In this document: positions 11,277 to 22,240 of the stretch, in pieces | Position numbering within the stretch: position 1 is the first letter of the stretch | Layout of the letters: each line of letters begins with the position of its first letter | Assembly: GCA_009363875.1 (NCBI GenBank) | Contig: CM018685.1 | Coordinates: forward strand, 53,703,087 to 53,767,086 | Reading direction: 5' to 3' | DNA length: 64,000 nt | Origin: Mikania micrantha | Taxonomy: Eukaryota > Streptophyta > Magnoliopsida > Asterales > Asteraceae | Made by a program: the position numbers and the translations under genes | Notes under the pieces: generated by a model | Told to the model about the DNA's origin: nothing | The model's input: only the letters and a program-made list of their open reading frames with translations | Databases searched by the model: none

Positions 11277-12170
11277 CGTAGGCTACGCCCAAAAATGCAG
11301 CGTTGACAGAAATTCTCCACCGTTCAGATGTGCCCAGCGTAGGCTACACCCAAAGTGGGCGTAGGCTACGCCCAAAAAGCGAAAAACGGGATTTTAACCC
11401 TATTTTGCCTATTTTCAAGCTACAATCCTTCTAAGTCGAAAGTTAAGGTTTTTGGGGCCAATTTGGGACGATTTTTGACAGTTTTTGAGTGGATCCAACC
11501 CACCAAATCAAGATTCAATCCAAGAATTCATCAATGGAATCAACAATCGAAGATCAAATCGCGATGAGGCAAGGCTAGTTTCTTCGTAATCGCTTCCGCT
11601 TGATTAGGGTTGTAAGTGAAACAATGTTTGAATGTTGAATGTATGTTTTTGATTGTAAACTTGATACGATTTCCATTTGGTTGATTTAAACAATAGATTT
11701 ATGTTTTCGTATTATTGCGTTACCATCAGTGATTTGGTTTTCTTGCATCGTTTACTCATTGGTAGTCGTGTGATGCGTTGCGTATGTCTATTGGTAATTT
11801 TGTGAATGAGCAAGTCTTAAACATTCGTTCCATCTTTATCACTTTAATCGAATTGATTGACAACATCAATTTTATATGATTTCAACCTAGGTTTAACTTA
11901 CATTCATTGTGGATCTTGCAACCTAAAAACCGGAAGTGATTACCTTTTCATTAATTGTTTTCAAATCAATAGTTAAAGTTTGTTTCTTTTAAACAATTCT
12001 ATTAATTCAATTCAATCAAGTTTTCATTTTTCTTAGAATAATTAGTTTGTGGTGACAATTAGCACTTTCCACTGATTCCCTGTGGAGACGACCTTACTTA
12101 CCCTTGCTATAGTCAAAGGTAGCTATGTCCCTAATTATAAATTGTTTTTGATTGACCTACGACACGTCGA
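11277..12170 (+). mobile_element. LTR fragment with Tat/Athila-like U5 motif
   Basis: It begins with three palindromes around TAGGCTA (11277-11287, about 11336-11344, 11356-11374), the last a perfect 8+3+8 repeat (TGGGCGTA, loop GGC, TACGCCCA). It ends in a region containing ATTCCCTGTGGAGACGACCT (about 12075-12094). I associate that motif with the ends of Athila/Tat-lineage LTRs. No coding sequence is seen. The 5' limit, the identity and whether this is one unit or two are uncertain. Confidence 0.4.
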
Positions 12171-12419
12171 TCAGCCACATAATCAACCAACACCATAACC
12201 CCCTTATCACTCCACATCATCTTTACATATGTTATCATCACTCCCCCATCACTTCCTACCACTTCACGTCATCATCACCTTTACTCAATATTTTATTATT
12301 TGATTTTTATTTTTTTAATTAAAAAAGACAAAATATTATTAAAAAATATAAAATTACAAAATAAAACTAAAAAAAGTTATATAATAAAAAAATTTCATGA
12401 TAAAAAATACATTAAAAAA

Positions 12420-13363
12420 TTAATCCATATTATATCGCTTCATAATCCGCTCATTCGTCTTCTTGGTCATTTCACGAGCGTAACCGGTTAAGTGATAGGT
12501 TGGAGTCCACAAAAATTTCATATCATTGTTGTATTCTTTTTGCTCCTGTAAGTCGACAAATTTTTGTAACGACTCGAAGATGATCTCCAACATGCCTTTG
12601 TAATTGGTTGAAGACGTAGCTTGTGGTCGTTTATCCTTGTTGTTTTGACCGGGCGGACGTTGAGGAGAGGGTGGGGGGCATGTCCATTTCGACTTCCTCA
12701 TCTGACTCGTTTAAGTTAACGAAACATCGACCGGTTGAGTCGGATTGAGTGGTCGTGTGCTTTCCGGATGATGACGTCTTCGTCCGTTTCGAAGTTTGTA
12801 ACTTCGGGACGGGATGCTATTTGGTTGATTTTCTCATAACTTTCCGGATGATGACGTCTCACCACTTTTACGGTTGTTGTGGTGTTGAATCCATACTCTG
12901 TTAAATTTCGCGACTTTACGTTGTAAGTCCTGTCATTTGCCAGAAAGCATGTCATTCGTCCGGTAGGAGTCACGACCCATTGCCAGAAAAAACTGGGCTC
13001 TAACACGTTTCCAAAATTCCGTGCTAGTTTGGTTGTTACCAACGAACAGATCTTCGAAAACATCAATGTAGGCACGAGCTAGTGCCACCTCCTCAACTTC
13101 CAACCATTGAGAAATGGTCGGTTTTGTTGTTTTTTCGGCACTTCCTTTCGTCTGGGCCTGCGACACGATGTAGCCGGTTGGGCGTCGAGTTGTGTTTCCA
13201 GAACCATGTCAACCTCAGGTTCCGGTTGATTTTCAGAAAAGTTGTCAAAGACGGGTGAGTTTAGGTTGAAAAAAGGTGGTTGTGAGTACCAATTTGAAAA
13301 GGTTAGAAATTGGTTCGGGTTATTCGGGCTGTTTGATTTGACTTGAGGACGATAACAATTCAT
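12420..13363 (-). pseudogene. PIF/Harbinger ORF1-type (Myb/NAM-associated) protein, broken
   Basis: Minus-strand fragments in order: an Asn/Pro-rich N-terminus (MNCYRPQVKSNSPNNPNQF, from 13363), a basic RRPRRKEVPKKQ block, a trihelix/Myb-like region (EEVALARAYIDVFEDLFVGN, FWKRVRAQFF, YRTNDMLSGK, then LQRKVAKFNRVW), and a C-terminal charged helix (LQKFVDLQEQKEYN, to 12420). This order matches the DNA-binding ORF1 proteins of PIF/Pong/Harbinger transposons and their plant relatives. A frameshift near 13140, a TGA after SGK at about 12934 and further damage around 12700-12850 break it. No transposase ORF2 is nearby. A possible right terminus of the carrier element is at 13725, where the minus-strand end reads GGCTAT next to a TTA site. 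The left terminus is not found. Confidence 0.65.
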
Positions 13364-14191
13364 AAATGGGTTAAAAAACGGGTTGTTTGGGTCTATTGTG
13401 TGTAGAAGTTTTTGAAGATTTGAGAGTTGAAATTTTTGAAGAGTTGTTGAGAGATTAAAAGAGTATGTAAGTATTTTTAAGTGTGTTGAATGAGGTTATA
13501 TATGGTTTAATTTTATTTTATTTTTATTTTCTTTCAAACAGCAATATTACCGTTTTTTTTATTTTATTTATTCATTTATTTTTTTCCTCCCCAACGGTCA
13601 TCACCCCGTGAGGGCTCTCACGCCACCCATCTTCATGCCCCTCTCACGCCGGTGTGTAATGAGAAGGCGCCACAGGGGCATGACCGACCCCTCTCACGGC
13701 TCATCACATACCATAACACATAGCCTAAGGGTCATTAAACTATATAAATTACAGAAAACATCGTTTATGTATAGTGTTTTTCACAATTCTAGTCCTTTCC
13801 TTTAAGAAATGTTAGATTTTGACAAGTTTTCTTAACTATCTTTGGATTCACATAAAAGTCTATCATTCAAGTAATCAATTACTCATCAAATTTGCGCCGA
13901 GCAAACGCAATGTAAAAATTAAGTTTAAAAAGAAAGAATCACACTTCTAATATTTAATTATTATATGTATAAATAAAAAAAAGTTATGTATAAAGTTAGA
14001 TATCTTGATAATTAGAAGGAAAGATCACAATGAATAGTGTTAACAGCCTTTTATGAACTTAAGTAACACTATACACATAAACCACCAATACGCAATACTT
14101 AGCCACTTTGTTGCAAAAATAGTAATAATAATAATTAAAAAAAAAGACTATTCACTTTTGTATGATTTAACATATATTGCCAACACTATTA

Positions 14192-14512
14192 GGCTATCCA
14201 GAATGGTCACCCCACTGAAAATCTCTCCATACCGAAATTTTTCTGCCACGTCATCACCCCACTGAAAACCTTAAACCTCACAGTGGTCACCCCACTGAAA
14301 AACCTTCCCACTGTGCCACATCACCCACTAAAAAACCCTACAGTGGGTCCCATTTTTAAAAAATAGCCAATGGGAGTTGAGGGGTCTTCACGGGGAGCGG
14401 GGGCGTGGAGAAGCACCGGGCGGATGCCGCGCATGTGGGGAGCGGTGTTCCCACTAGTGGCCGCAGAAAGGGGAAGCCGCAGAGGTGAGCGGGGTGACCG
14501 TTGGACACAGTC
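14192..14512. mobile_element. PIF/Harbinger (Tourist-like) MITE, 321 bp
   Basis: The termini are imperfect inverted repeats: GGCTATCCAGAATGGTCACC at the left and the reverse complement GACTGTGTCCAACGGTCACC at the right. They are identical over the inner GGTCACCCC. The element is flanked by TTA at 14189-14191 and 14513-14515, the 3-bp target duplication typical of PIF/Harbinger. It has no coding capacity. It shares the GGCTAT terminus with the likely right end of the ORF1-bearing remnant at 13725. Confidence 0.8.
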
Positions 14513-14515
14513 TTA

Positions 14516-17032
14516 CACCACTTGACGTAAACATTGGCATATGTCTTGCATAATTTACATTTGAGTCTTCATATCTGTTTTCATTTCCAAAATTTGAAAA
14601 TTTCCTATACATTGCATTTTCATCTTCATCTTCTATCTCTATTTTCATTTTTTTTAGTTTTATGAATAGTGATTCCTCAAATATAAATAAAAAGATTCAC
14701 TATTCGTCATATATATAAATGTTTATGAGCATCTAAGAAGAAGAAAAAAATATATAAATAAACATATGTGAATAGGAAGCAAATTTCATATACGACATAG
14801 AACCTATATCAAATTTTTAGGTTTTAGTTTAGTATTAATGAGTTTGTTTCAATTTCAAGTTGAACCTATGGCGTTAAACGGGTCATCTTTGTAGTAACGT
14901 GACAAGTTCACAAGGTGATCCATTTAACCCAACTATTTTTATTTTATTTTTGTGTTTTTGTCATAAATTACTTGATTGAGTATTTTCTGCTAAAATTTTT
15001 GTCAAGAAAACACCAAATCTACCGACTTACACATTCACATGAATCTGTGATTCATTAACCAAAAAACCAAGAACAAATAGTTAAACCTAACTATTACAAC
15101 TCGATCTAAAACAACTCAAACCCTAAATGATTACAAACAAACACCGGATCTAAAAAGATACACAACGGACACAAAACACGTTCTAGATCATAGAAACTAC
15201 AATGAATCTATAATCTGAACATAGCTAAACGTTTCATAATCCTATGAAACGTATGAACTCGACTCAAGAAAACCCTAAAACCTTTGGGGATCTCCAACTG
15301 AGACGAGAGAGAAACTGGAAGAACTCAACAGATGAAAATGAATTATTAGCCCTCTTTTCCAAGTACAGCTGGATCTTATCAATACCAATGCGTATCCAGA
15401 AGTTTCACTTTTAGACCCTGCACTTTACTTATGCAACAAAATGAGCAACAATAATAACAAACTAATAATAAATATAACAATTAATAACTAACTGAATTAA
15501 TATGTATTTTAACAATTTTAAACAAAGAAAGAAATTAAGATAGTAGTTTATAATTAAATATCATTATTTTTTCTACTCTTGTATTTTATATTATAAAATC
15601 GTAATTTTAAATTATTAATATCCTCAAAGTATATGCAAAAATTGGGTTAAACGTGTTGTTATTATGTCAACCCATGAGAATTCGTATGGGGTTTGGCCCT
15701 CAAACAAAACCGGTTTAATACCCTAATTTATATTTATGAGTGGTTCTATCCATATGTTGAGGGATTAGCATTAAATTATATGTAGGATACATGTTAATGA
15801 CAAGGGCAACAGATTCATACCCTATAACAGTTGGATATCAGCTGTATGAAACTTCGGTTAGCAGGGCGGTCAAGTGGCGGATTCAGAAAATTTTCTTACG
15901 GGTGACAAAAAATAGGTCGGTAAAAATGGGTCTAGGTAAAAAGCGGGTCATGCTAGTTGAAATTAAACAATAAAACAAACCTATCAGGCCGGGTAAAAAG
16001 TGGGTCACATTAGTGGAAAAAAACGGGCCAAACTCGAACAAGAAACCTGCTAAAAACCGGTTGGAGCTGGTCAAATAAACGGAACCGGTTGTTGACTTTG
16101 TTGACCGGAACTTGATAAAAAAAACCGGTTTTCCCACCTCTAATCATATATATGCCACTAGAATTCTAAGCCCAATTTCGATTACAGGCAAACAGCAAAT
16201 ACACAATATTTTGATAACAAAGTAACAAACTAAAGTCTAAACTGGATTAATAATACGAGAAAAAATCACCCCATAAATGGATGTTAACAGAACTAGCTGG
16301 CTCAGGGGTGCACATTGCGGTGTTATTTAACATACCGTAAGTTTAACATCCAGGTCTTCCGTAAGAAAGAAAACTGAAAAAAAGGGTTTAAAAAGTTTTT
16401 TTTAATTGAAATGAAGATTATTTTTTTATGAAAGGTAAAGATATTCTACTCCTACTTACAAGTTAATCCAAATTAAATTACTGTTTGACGGAGATTGAAC
16501 CCCTGATCTTCACATCTAAAAGACAAAACCTCTATAAAATAACCTAATCACACATTAGCTAGTTAAAAAAATAGTTAGAAGACCGGGTGCGTCTTTGTGA
16601 AAAAACCAAAAGAAATTCGAGTTACGAATTGGGTTAGGCTGCTTTTGCTTTACTTCTCAAGGAAGACATATATAACGTACAAAAAAAAGGCCTAAACTAG
16701 TACCCAGCAATATTCATATTTCATTGATATGAAAATCGAATAACATTTTACCGTAGCATCAAGCATACCCTTAATTAGTTTGTTAAAACTAGCAAATATT
16801 TTAATACTAATGTCATCTAGGTTACCCGTCTCAAATGTTTTGGGTTTCGGTTTTACCCGTCAAGTTTGGGTAGACAAGTGGACTTGACTTGGCAGGTAGA
16901 TTTTTTGTAAAATTAGGTCCACACAAAAATTGATTTTCTAATTCACTGGTGCAAGTTCACATATGGAGACATTATGAGTTTACTTGACTTTGTAAGATAA
17001 TGTGTTTGTATGGACATGAAAATTTGACAACC
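14516..17032. other. Noncoding, AT-rich intergenic stretch
   Basis: No supported gene. A patch at 15060-15330 has telo-box-like AAACCCTAAA words and could be a decayed promoter/5' leader of a minus-strand gene, but no exon follows. At 16488-16560 the minus strand shows a B-box-like GGTTCAATCTCC with an A-box-like TAGCTAATGTG upstream, a likely tRNA-derived SINE remnant. Repeated AACCGG words occur around 16050-16130. Nothing else is recognised. Confidence 0.4.
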
Positions 17033-17040
17033 CACTTAGC

Positions 17041-17931
17041 CAGAGCCGGCCCCGAGAATCAAAAAAATTTCTGGAGCCTAGGGCGAGAGGAAAAAATGGG
17101 CCCTTTCAGAGGCGGCCCTAAGAATTAAGGCGACCAAGACGAAACAGAAAAAAAGACTATCGCGAATTCAAGAAACCCAAAAAGCGAACCGTATTCGTAA
17201 CTGAAAAAAACCGAAATGCATTCGTAACTGAAAAAAACCGAAGTGCATTCGTAACTGAAAAAACCAAACCGTGTTTGTAACTGAAAAAACGAACCGTATT
17301 CGTAACTGAAAAAACCGAACTAAATTTTGAATTCGGTTTTCGTTTTGGTTTCTCACTCCGAATTTTGGTTTTTTTGATTATCATTCCAATTTTTTTTTGA
17401 ATTTGGTTTGTTTGGTTAACCGATTAAACTGAATTCAGATTTAAATTTATTAATATATTAAAAATATATAAGCTTGAATTCAATTTATTTAGATCGGTTT
17501 TTAACTGGTTTATTTGGTTTTTAATCGGTTCATTCGATGGAATTCAGTTTATTTGATTTTAGCCGGTTTATTTATTTGATTTTTAATCGGTTTGTTCGGT
17601 TTTAACTGAAACCGAACCTAATCTCAAATTCGGATCGGTTTTTGGATAAAGGAAAAAATTGAAAACTAATTAAACCAAATCGAATAAATCATTAACCGAT
17701 TCTCTGTATATATTAAAATTTTGTGCCTCCCTAAAAAAATTGGGCCCGGGATAGAGGTCAAGTTTGCCTTTTCCCGACCGCTCATGCACCCTTTTAAACA
17801 TTGATGTTATATATTTGTTATATAAATTTTTTGTATATAAAATATATAATTTCTTTTTAAATTTCGGGCCCCCATAAATTGTCGGGCCCGGGGCGGTCGT
17901 CCACCCCGCCCCTCCCCATGGCCGGCCTTTG
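17041..17931. mobile_element. Non-autonomous hAT element (891 bp)
   Basis: The ends are short inverted repeats typical of plant hAT elements: CAGAGCCGGCC at the left and the reverse complement CAAAGGCCGGCC at the right. It is flanked by an exact 8-bp target duplication, CACTTAGC, at 17033-17040 and 17932-17939, the hallmark length for hAT. It has no transposase. GC-rich terminal regions enclose an AT-rich core containing tandem repeats. A second CAGAGGCGGCCC motif at 17106 may be a nested or duplicated terminus. It ends 240 bp before the start codon of the receptor-like-protein gene. Confidence 0.9.
17180..17330. repeat. About 29-bp tandem repeat inside the hAT element
   Basis: Five imperfect copies of a unit containing CGTATTCGTAACTGAAAAAA (variants GCATTCGTAAC and GTGTTTGTAAC). 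The repeats keep minus-strand frames open by chance, but no gene is inferred. Confidence 0.75.
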
Positions 17932-18093
17932 CACTTAGCCAAATTAATGGACATAAATCGGTCTTTTAACTTATCAATTTTCAAACTCTATTGTTTACAC
18001 CCGGCCCGCCCGTTTACTTGGATTTTTAATACTTTCAAACCAGTCGTTACGGAAAAATGAAAGGCACTTGTGACAACTATATTAAATTACGAG

Positions 18094-18100
18094 TATAAAT
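18094..18100 (+). promoter_or_regulatory. Probable TATA box of the receptor-like-protein gene
   Basis: TATAAAT lies 78 bp upstream of the ATG at 18172. Transcription starting about 30 bp downstream of it would begin after the in-frame ATG at 18112, which favours 18172 as the real start codon. Confidence 0.45.
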
Positions 18101-18171
18101 TGAAGCTTCACATGCATCCTCTTGTAAACCAAAAACCGAGCGACTACTATTTCATTTTCAATAAAAGCAAT

Positions 18172-21100
18172 ATGAGTGTTTGGTTTCCAATTTCTTATTT
18201 GTCATCTAATTGTCACTTGTGGTTGCTTCTTGTTTTGGCTTCAGTTCATTTGTGCTTATCTGATCAAAAGTCTCCTGATGCGTTATGCATGGAGGGTGAG
18301 AGACAAGCGCTTATTCGATTCAAGCATGGTCTCATAGATGAAGCAGATCGGCTTGCTTCTTGGGCTGGTGAGAAGAGCGATTGCTGCAAATGGGTTGGAA
18401 TTGTTTGCAATAACATCACTGGCCATGTTCGTGAGATTCATCTTACTGGACCTTATATAGGTGATATTCTCACTTATAAAGAAATGAAAGAACTCGATAA
18501 GCAAAGGTTAGGAGGGCATTTAAGCCCATCCTTGTTGGAGCTGAAGCAACTCGAGTATCTAGATTTGAGCTTCAATGATTTTAAAGGGATCCAAATTCCA
18601 GGATTCATAGGTTCTCTTGGAAACTTGAGGCATCTTAACCTGTCTGAATCAAACATTGGTGGGACGATCCCTCCCCAAATTGGGAATATTTCAGAGCTAC
18701 GTGTCCTTTCTCTTAGAAATTCTTATGAAACAATTTTCATAACGAAAATGCAGTGGTTGTCACATCTTCGTTGGTTGCATCATTTGGATATGAGTGGCAT
18801 AAACCTTAACAAAGCTACTGATTTGTTTCAGGTGATTAACACCCTCCCTTCTTTGGTCGAATTGCATTTATTTTATTGTCATCTCTCAGACATACATCCC
18901 CATGTTCCCAGTCTTAATCTAACGTCCCTTTCCGTGCTTGATATTTCTGGTAACAATTTTGTTAACACTTCTGTTCCACAGTGGATTTTTAGTCTAACAA
19001 GCCTGGTTTCATTGGATTTAACTGATTGCAACTTTAACAACCCTCTTCCTAGTAATATTTATAGCTTCCGTAATCTGACTTCTTTGGAGTTGCTTTACAC
19101 CAGTGGGAATAATTTCATGAGTTCTCCGTTGGTATTAAAGCAATTGTCTGGTAACTTGAAATTATTAGATATTAGTGATTGTGGTGTTTCGAGTTCAGTG
19201 CTTCATTCCCTTCATAACTTGACATCTCTTTTTAGCCTTGACGTCTCTTCAAACGAACTCACCAAGGAAATACCTAATTCGTTTGCTAACCTTTGTAACT
19301 TGAGAGAGATTGATTTGTCATGCAACAATTTTGGTAACATTGGTTTAACACGCCTTATCAAAAGTTTTTCCGATTGCAAATCACCGAGTTTGGAGTCATT
19401 ATATATAAAAGAATCAGGACATTTTGGTCCAATTCCAGACTCCATTGGACGATTGTCATTGTTGAAGAGGTTAGATCTTTATGATAATAGACTGAATGGA
19501 AGCGTTCCTGACTTGATTGGACAATTATCGCTCGAGGTGTTGAATCTTGGAAATAACCAACTCAGCGGTAGCCTTCCTGTTAGCCTCAGTCAACTTTCAA
19601 AGCTGATTTTTTTAGATTTTTCTGACAACTTGTTGACGGGAGTTGTGACAGAAGCTCAATTTACTAAACTGGTGAGCTTGAAACATCTAAGTGGAAAAGG
19701 AAACAACCTAACCCTAAAACTGCAAGTTGCGAACTGGATTCCCCCTTTCCAGGTGCAGTACTTGTATTTAAACTCTTGGGGTTTGGGGCCTGAGTTTCCA
19801 TTATGGCTTCAATCGCAGAGGGATTTAAAAAGGCTAGACATAAGCAACGCATGCATTTCATCACCCATGCCTCCCGAGACATTTTGGAGATCATTCCCCA
19901 ATCTATCTTATTTAGACATGTCGAAAAATCATATAAAAGATACATTAACTTTTTTTTTCCCTTCACCACTTGATGCACTCGACCTAAGCTCTAACCTGTT
20001 TACAGGAACTTTACCTTCTCTCTCAACTGGTTCTTCAATGCCTTTGTTTTTGGATCTATCAAATAATTCTTTTATGGGATCATTACATCATTTTTTGTGT
20101 TTTGATGGTGTGGAAAAAACACAATTTCTTTCATTGGGATATAATAATTTGTCAGGTGTCATTCCCAAGTGCTGGAACAAGTGGTCGAGTTTGAGAGTCC
20201 TAATTTTGGAAAATAACAATTTATCTGGTGAGATTCCAAGGACAATAGGTTCTTTGTTTAACCTAAAATGGTTGAACATGCATGGAAACAATATCTCCGG
20301 AAGATTACCCTCATCCCTAATGTACTTAAAATCGTTAAGTATTCTTCAACTTGGCAAAAATGAACTTGTTGGAAGCATTCCACCATGGGTTGGAACAAAA
20401 CTCACCTTGTTAGGAATTCTCAACCTTAGATCCAACCATTTAGATGGAAATATTCCTGACAAACTTTGTTATCTTTCATATATACAAATTATAGATCTTG
20501 CTAAAAATAATCTGTCGGGAATTATTCCGAGATGCTTCAACAACTTTAGCGTGCTTATGGGGATAGCTAACTCAAATTCATTTGACATGAGTTTGGGAGT
20601 GGTGGCACCGTCTATTACTGCTAGTGATGCACTAGTGATGAAAGGACAAGAGTACACCTACAAATCAATTCTTAGTCTAGTGACGTCATTGGACCTTTCG
20701 AGCAACAACTTTTTCGGACCCATCCCAAGTGAGATTACGTCCCTTCAAGAGTTAAAATCACTGAATTTATCAAGAAATCAATTGAGAGGAAGGATCCCGG
20801 AGAGGATAGGAGACATGAACGCACTTGAATCATTCGATTTATCAATAAACAACCTATCCGGGGAACTTCCTGTAAGCTTGTCTAGATTGAATTTCTTAAG
20901 TAGCTTCAATGTGTCCTGCAACAATTTGACAGGAAAAGTTCCACTTTGTACTCAGCTTCAGAGCTTCAGTGAGTCTAGCTTTTTGGGTAACCAGCTTTGT
21001 GGAGCTCCACTAAGTGATCTTTGTGTACCCAGTGAAGTACCCGCTCATACAACAAGAGACCAAAAAGAAGACAATGGATTAGAATGGGGGTTGATTATTA

Positions 21101-21213
21101 GCATTGTGCTTGGATTTGTTATTGGATTTTGGATCATTTTGGCTCCATTGATAATTAACACATCCTGGAGGACAGCATATTTCTGTCTCATGAGTAGATT
21201 GATCAAGGTATGA
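18172..21213 (+). CDS. LRR receptor-like protein (RLP), intronless
   Basis: Predicted plasma-membrane receptor without a kinase domain, of the Cf/EIX class that detects apoplastic ligands and signals through partner kinases. From the ATG at 18172 (1013 aa): a signal peptide (about 1-30, hydrophobic HLWLLLVLASVHLCLS), an LRR N-terminal cap (about 39-80, EGERQALIRFKHGL and SDCCKWVGIVC), and then roughly thirty LRRs of the LxxLxxLxLxxNxLxGxIP type. These are broken by a non-LRR island at about 787-835 (DALVMKGQEYTYKSIL). After the last LRR come a Cys-containing cap (FLGNQLCGAPL), an acidic stretch, a transmembrane helix (about 973-995) with a GFVIG GxxxG motif, and a short tail. The frame could be extended upstream to GTG at 18070 or ATG at 18112, but only the 18172 start puts the signal peptide at the N-terminus. 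The tail ends AAG-GTATGA, which could hide a splice donor to a further exon. No internal stops. Confidence 0.93.
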   Translation: MSVWFPISYLSSNCHLWLLLVLASVHLCLSDQKSPDALCMEGERQALIRFKHGLIDEADRLASWAGEKSDCCKWVGIVCNNITGHVREIHLTGPYIGDILTYKEMKELDKQRLGGHLSPSLLELKQLEYLDLSFNDFKGIQIPGFIGSLGNLRHLNLSESNIGGTIPPQIGNISELRVLSLRNSYETIFITKMQWLSHLRWLHHLDMSGINLNKATDLFQVINTLPSLVELHLFYCHLSDIHPHVPSLNLTSLSVLDISGNNFVNTSVPQWIFSLTSLVSLDLTDCNFNNPLPSNIYSFRNLTSLELLYTSGNNFMSSPLVLKQLSGNLKLLDISDCGVSSSVLHSLHNLTSLFSLDVSSNELTKEIPNSFANLCNLREIDLSCNNFGNIGLTRLIKSFSDCKSPSLESLYIKESGHFGPIPDSIGRLSLLKRLDLYDNRLNGSVPDLIGQLSLEVLNLGNNQLSGSLPVSLSQLSKLIFLDFSDNLLTGVVTEAQFTKLVSLKHLSGKGNNLTLKLQVANWIPPFQVQYLYLNSWGLGPEFPLWLQSQRDLKRLDISNACISSPMPPETFWRSFPNLSYLDMSKNHIKDTLTFFFPSPLDALDLSSNLFTGTLPSLSTGSSMPLFLDLSNNSFMGSLHHFLCFDGVEKTQFLSLGYNNLSGVIPKCWNKWSSLRVLILENNNLSGEIPRTIGSLFNLKWLNMHGNNISGRLPSSLMYLKSLSILQLGKNELVGSIPPWVGTKLTLLGILNLRSNHLDGNIPDKLCYLSYIQIIDLAKNNLSGIIPRCFNNFSVLMGIANSNSFDMSLGVVAPSITASDALVMKGQEYTYKSILSLVTSLDLSSNNFFGPIPSEITSLQELKSLNLSRNQLRGRIPERIGDMNALESFDLSINNLSGELPVSLSRLNFLSSFNVSCNNLTGKVPLCTQLQSFSESSFLGNQLCGAPLSDLCVPSEVPAHTTRDQKEDNGLEWGLIISIVLGFVIGFWIILAPLIINTSWRTAYFCLMSRLIKV

Positions 21214-22240
21214 TTTACGATGCATAAATATTGTCACACTATACTTTAAAATTTTAAAACTTTGTATTCAAGATGAGTATCCTATTAGTATGAAGACCGT
21301 AGAACTACCTTATTAAAAATGAACAAAAGAACTTATCATTGTTTTACTATATATTAACTCGTGTAATAGTGTATTAGAAGAGTTGTGAACGAGTTGGTTG
21401 TAAAGCACAAACTAATCGGATGTTGCGTATGGTGGAAGTTGAAGTTAAGAAATATGGATTTGATGTATTTCTATGTTAACTAATCAAAAGGTAAATGTGT
21501 GGATGATGTCATAGTCATTTCGCTACAAATAAAAGTTGGGCACATAACCCGCAAACAACAAGCATAACATTTGAAGTCCTAAAACATGTTTACAATTGAA
21601 TGTAAAAGAAGTAGCAAACACTTAATTTTCGTGCATCGAAACAGTTAGAGCATCTTTGAGTTTTTGATAGTGATAGAGGTTGATTTACAATTTGAAGATG
21701 CAATCGATTAATAAGAACAAACAAGGTTAAAAAAACCCCAGAAGTTGAGGCAAGGCGGGTCACATGATGATACGGATGTAGTAAATGGTGCACTTGCAAA
21801 CTATGTAAGCTATGTCAAACTGATGTTGCAACATAATGATTTAAGTAAATTAATTAAATTTAAAACTGAAAAAAACTTAGTTAAATAAAAAAACGGACTC
21901 TAGAATCAAACCTATGACATCTAAAATATGACCTCACAACTCAAATCATGAAATCTTACTAGGTATAGAAAAAGACTTTTGACTATAAAGTCGAAAATAA
22001 AGATATAAACACTTGAATTGAGACAAAAAAAATAAGGAGAAAAAAAGGTTATAGGTCACATGAATAATATCTATAGCCTTCCAACTAGAAATAAAACATT
22101 ATTTCTAGCTTAACAAAGACAACATTTATTAATTTTGTCGAAAACAAATATAACCTTCGACTTTTGGGTTAAAAAGGAAATAGAAGTAAACTCACTCGAA
22201 AAAAAAATGTATACAACGAGAGTCAAACCAATAACCTTTT
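21214..22240. other. Noncoding region 3' of the RLP gene
   Basis: AT-rich with no convincing ORF. It presumably holds the 3' UTR of the receptor gene. No clear polyadenylation signal can be singled out. Degenerate repeat-like words occur around 21880-22010, and nothing recognisable beyond that. Confidence 0.4.

Noticed and set aside
15060..15360. Possible 5' leader and intron of a minus-strand housekeeping gene (telo-box words)
   Set aside because: No exon, ORF or splice partner can be found downstream.
15840..16140. Possible hAT-like end (GTGGCGGATTCAGAA)
   Set aside because: No matching inverted end or 8-bp target duplication was found.
18070..18171. Upstream extension of the RLP ORF (GTG at 18070, ATG at 18112)
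   Set aside because: GTG is not a normal plant start. The ATG at 18112 lies 12 bp after the probable TATA box and would bury the signal peptide.
18283..20657. Several minus-strand ORFs inside the RLP gene
   Set aside because: No domains. They are antisense shadows of the LRR repeats.
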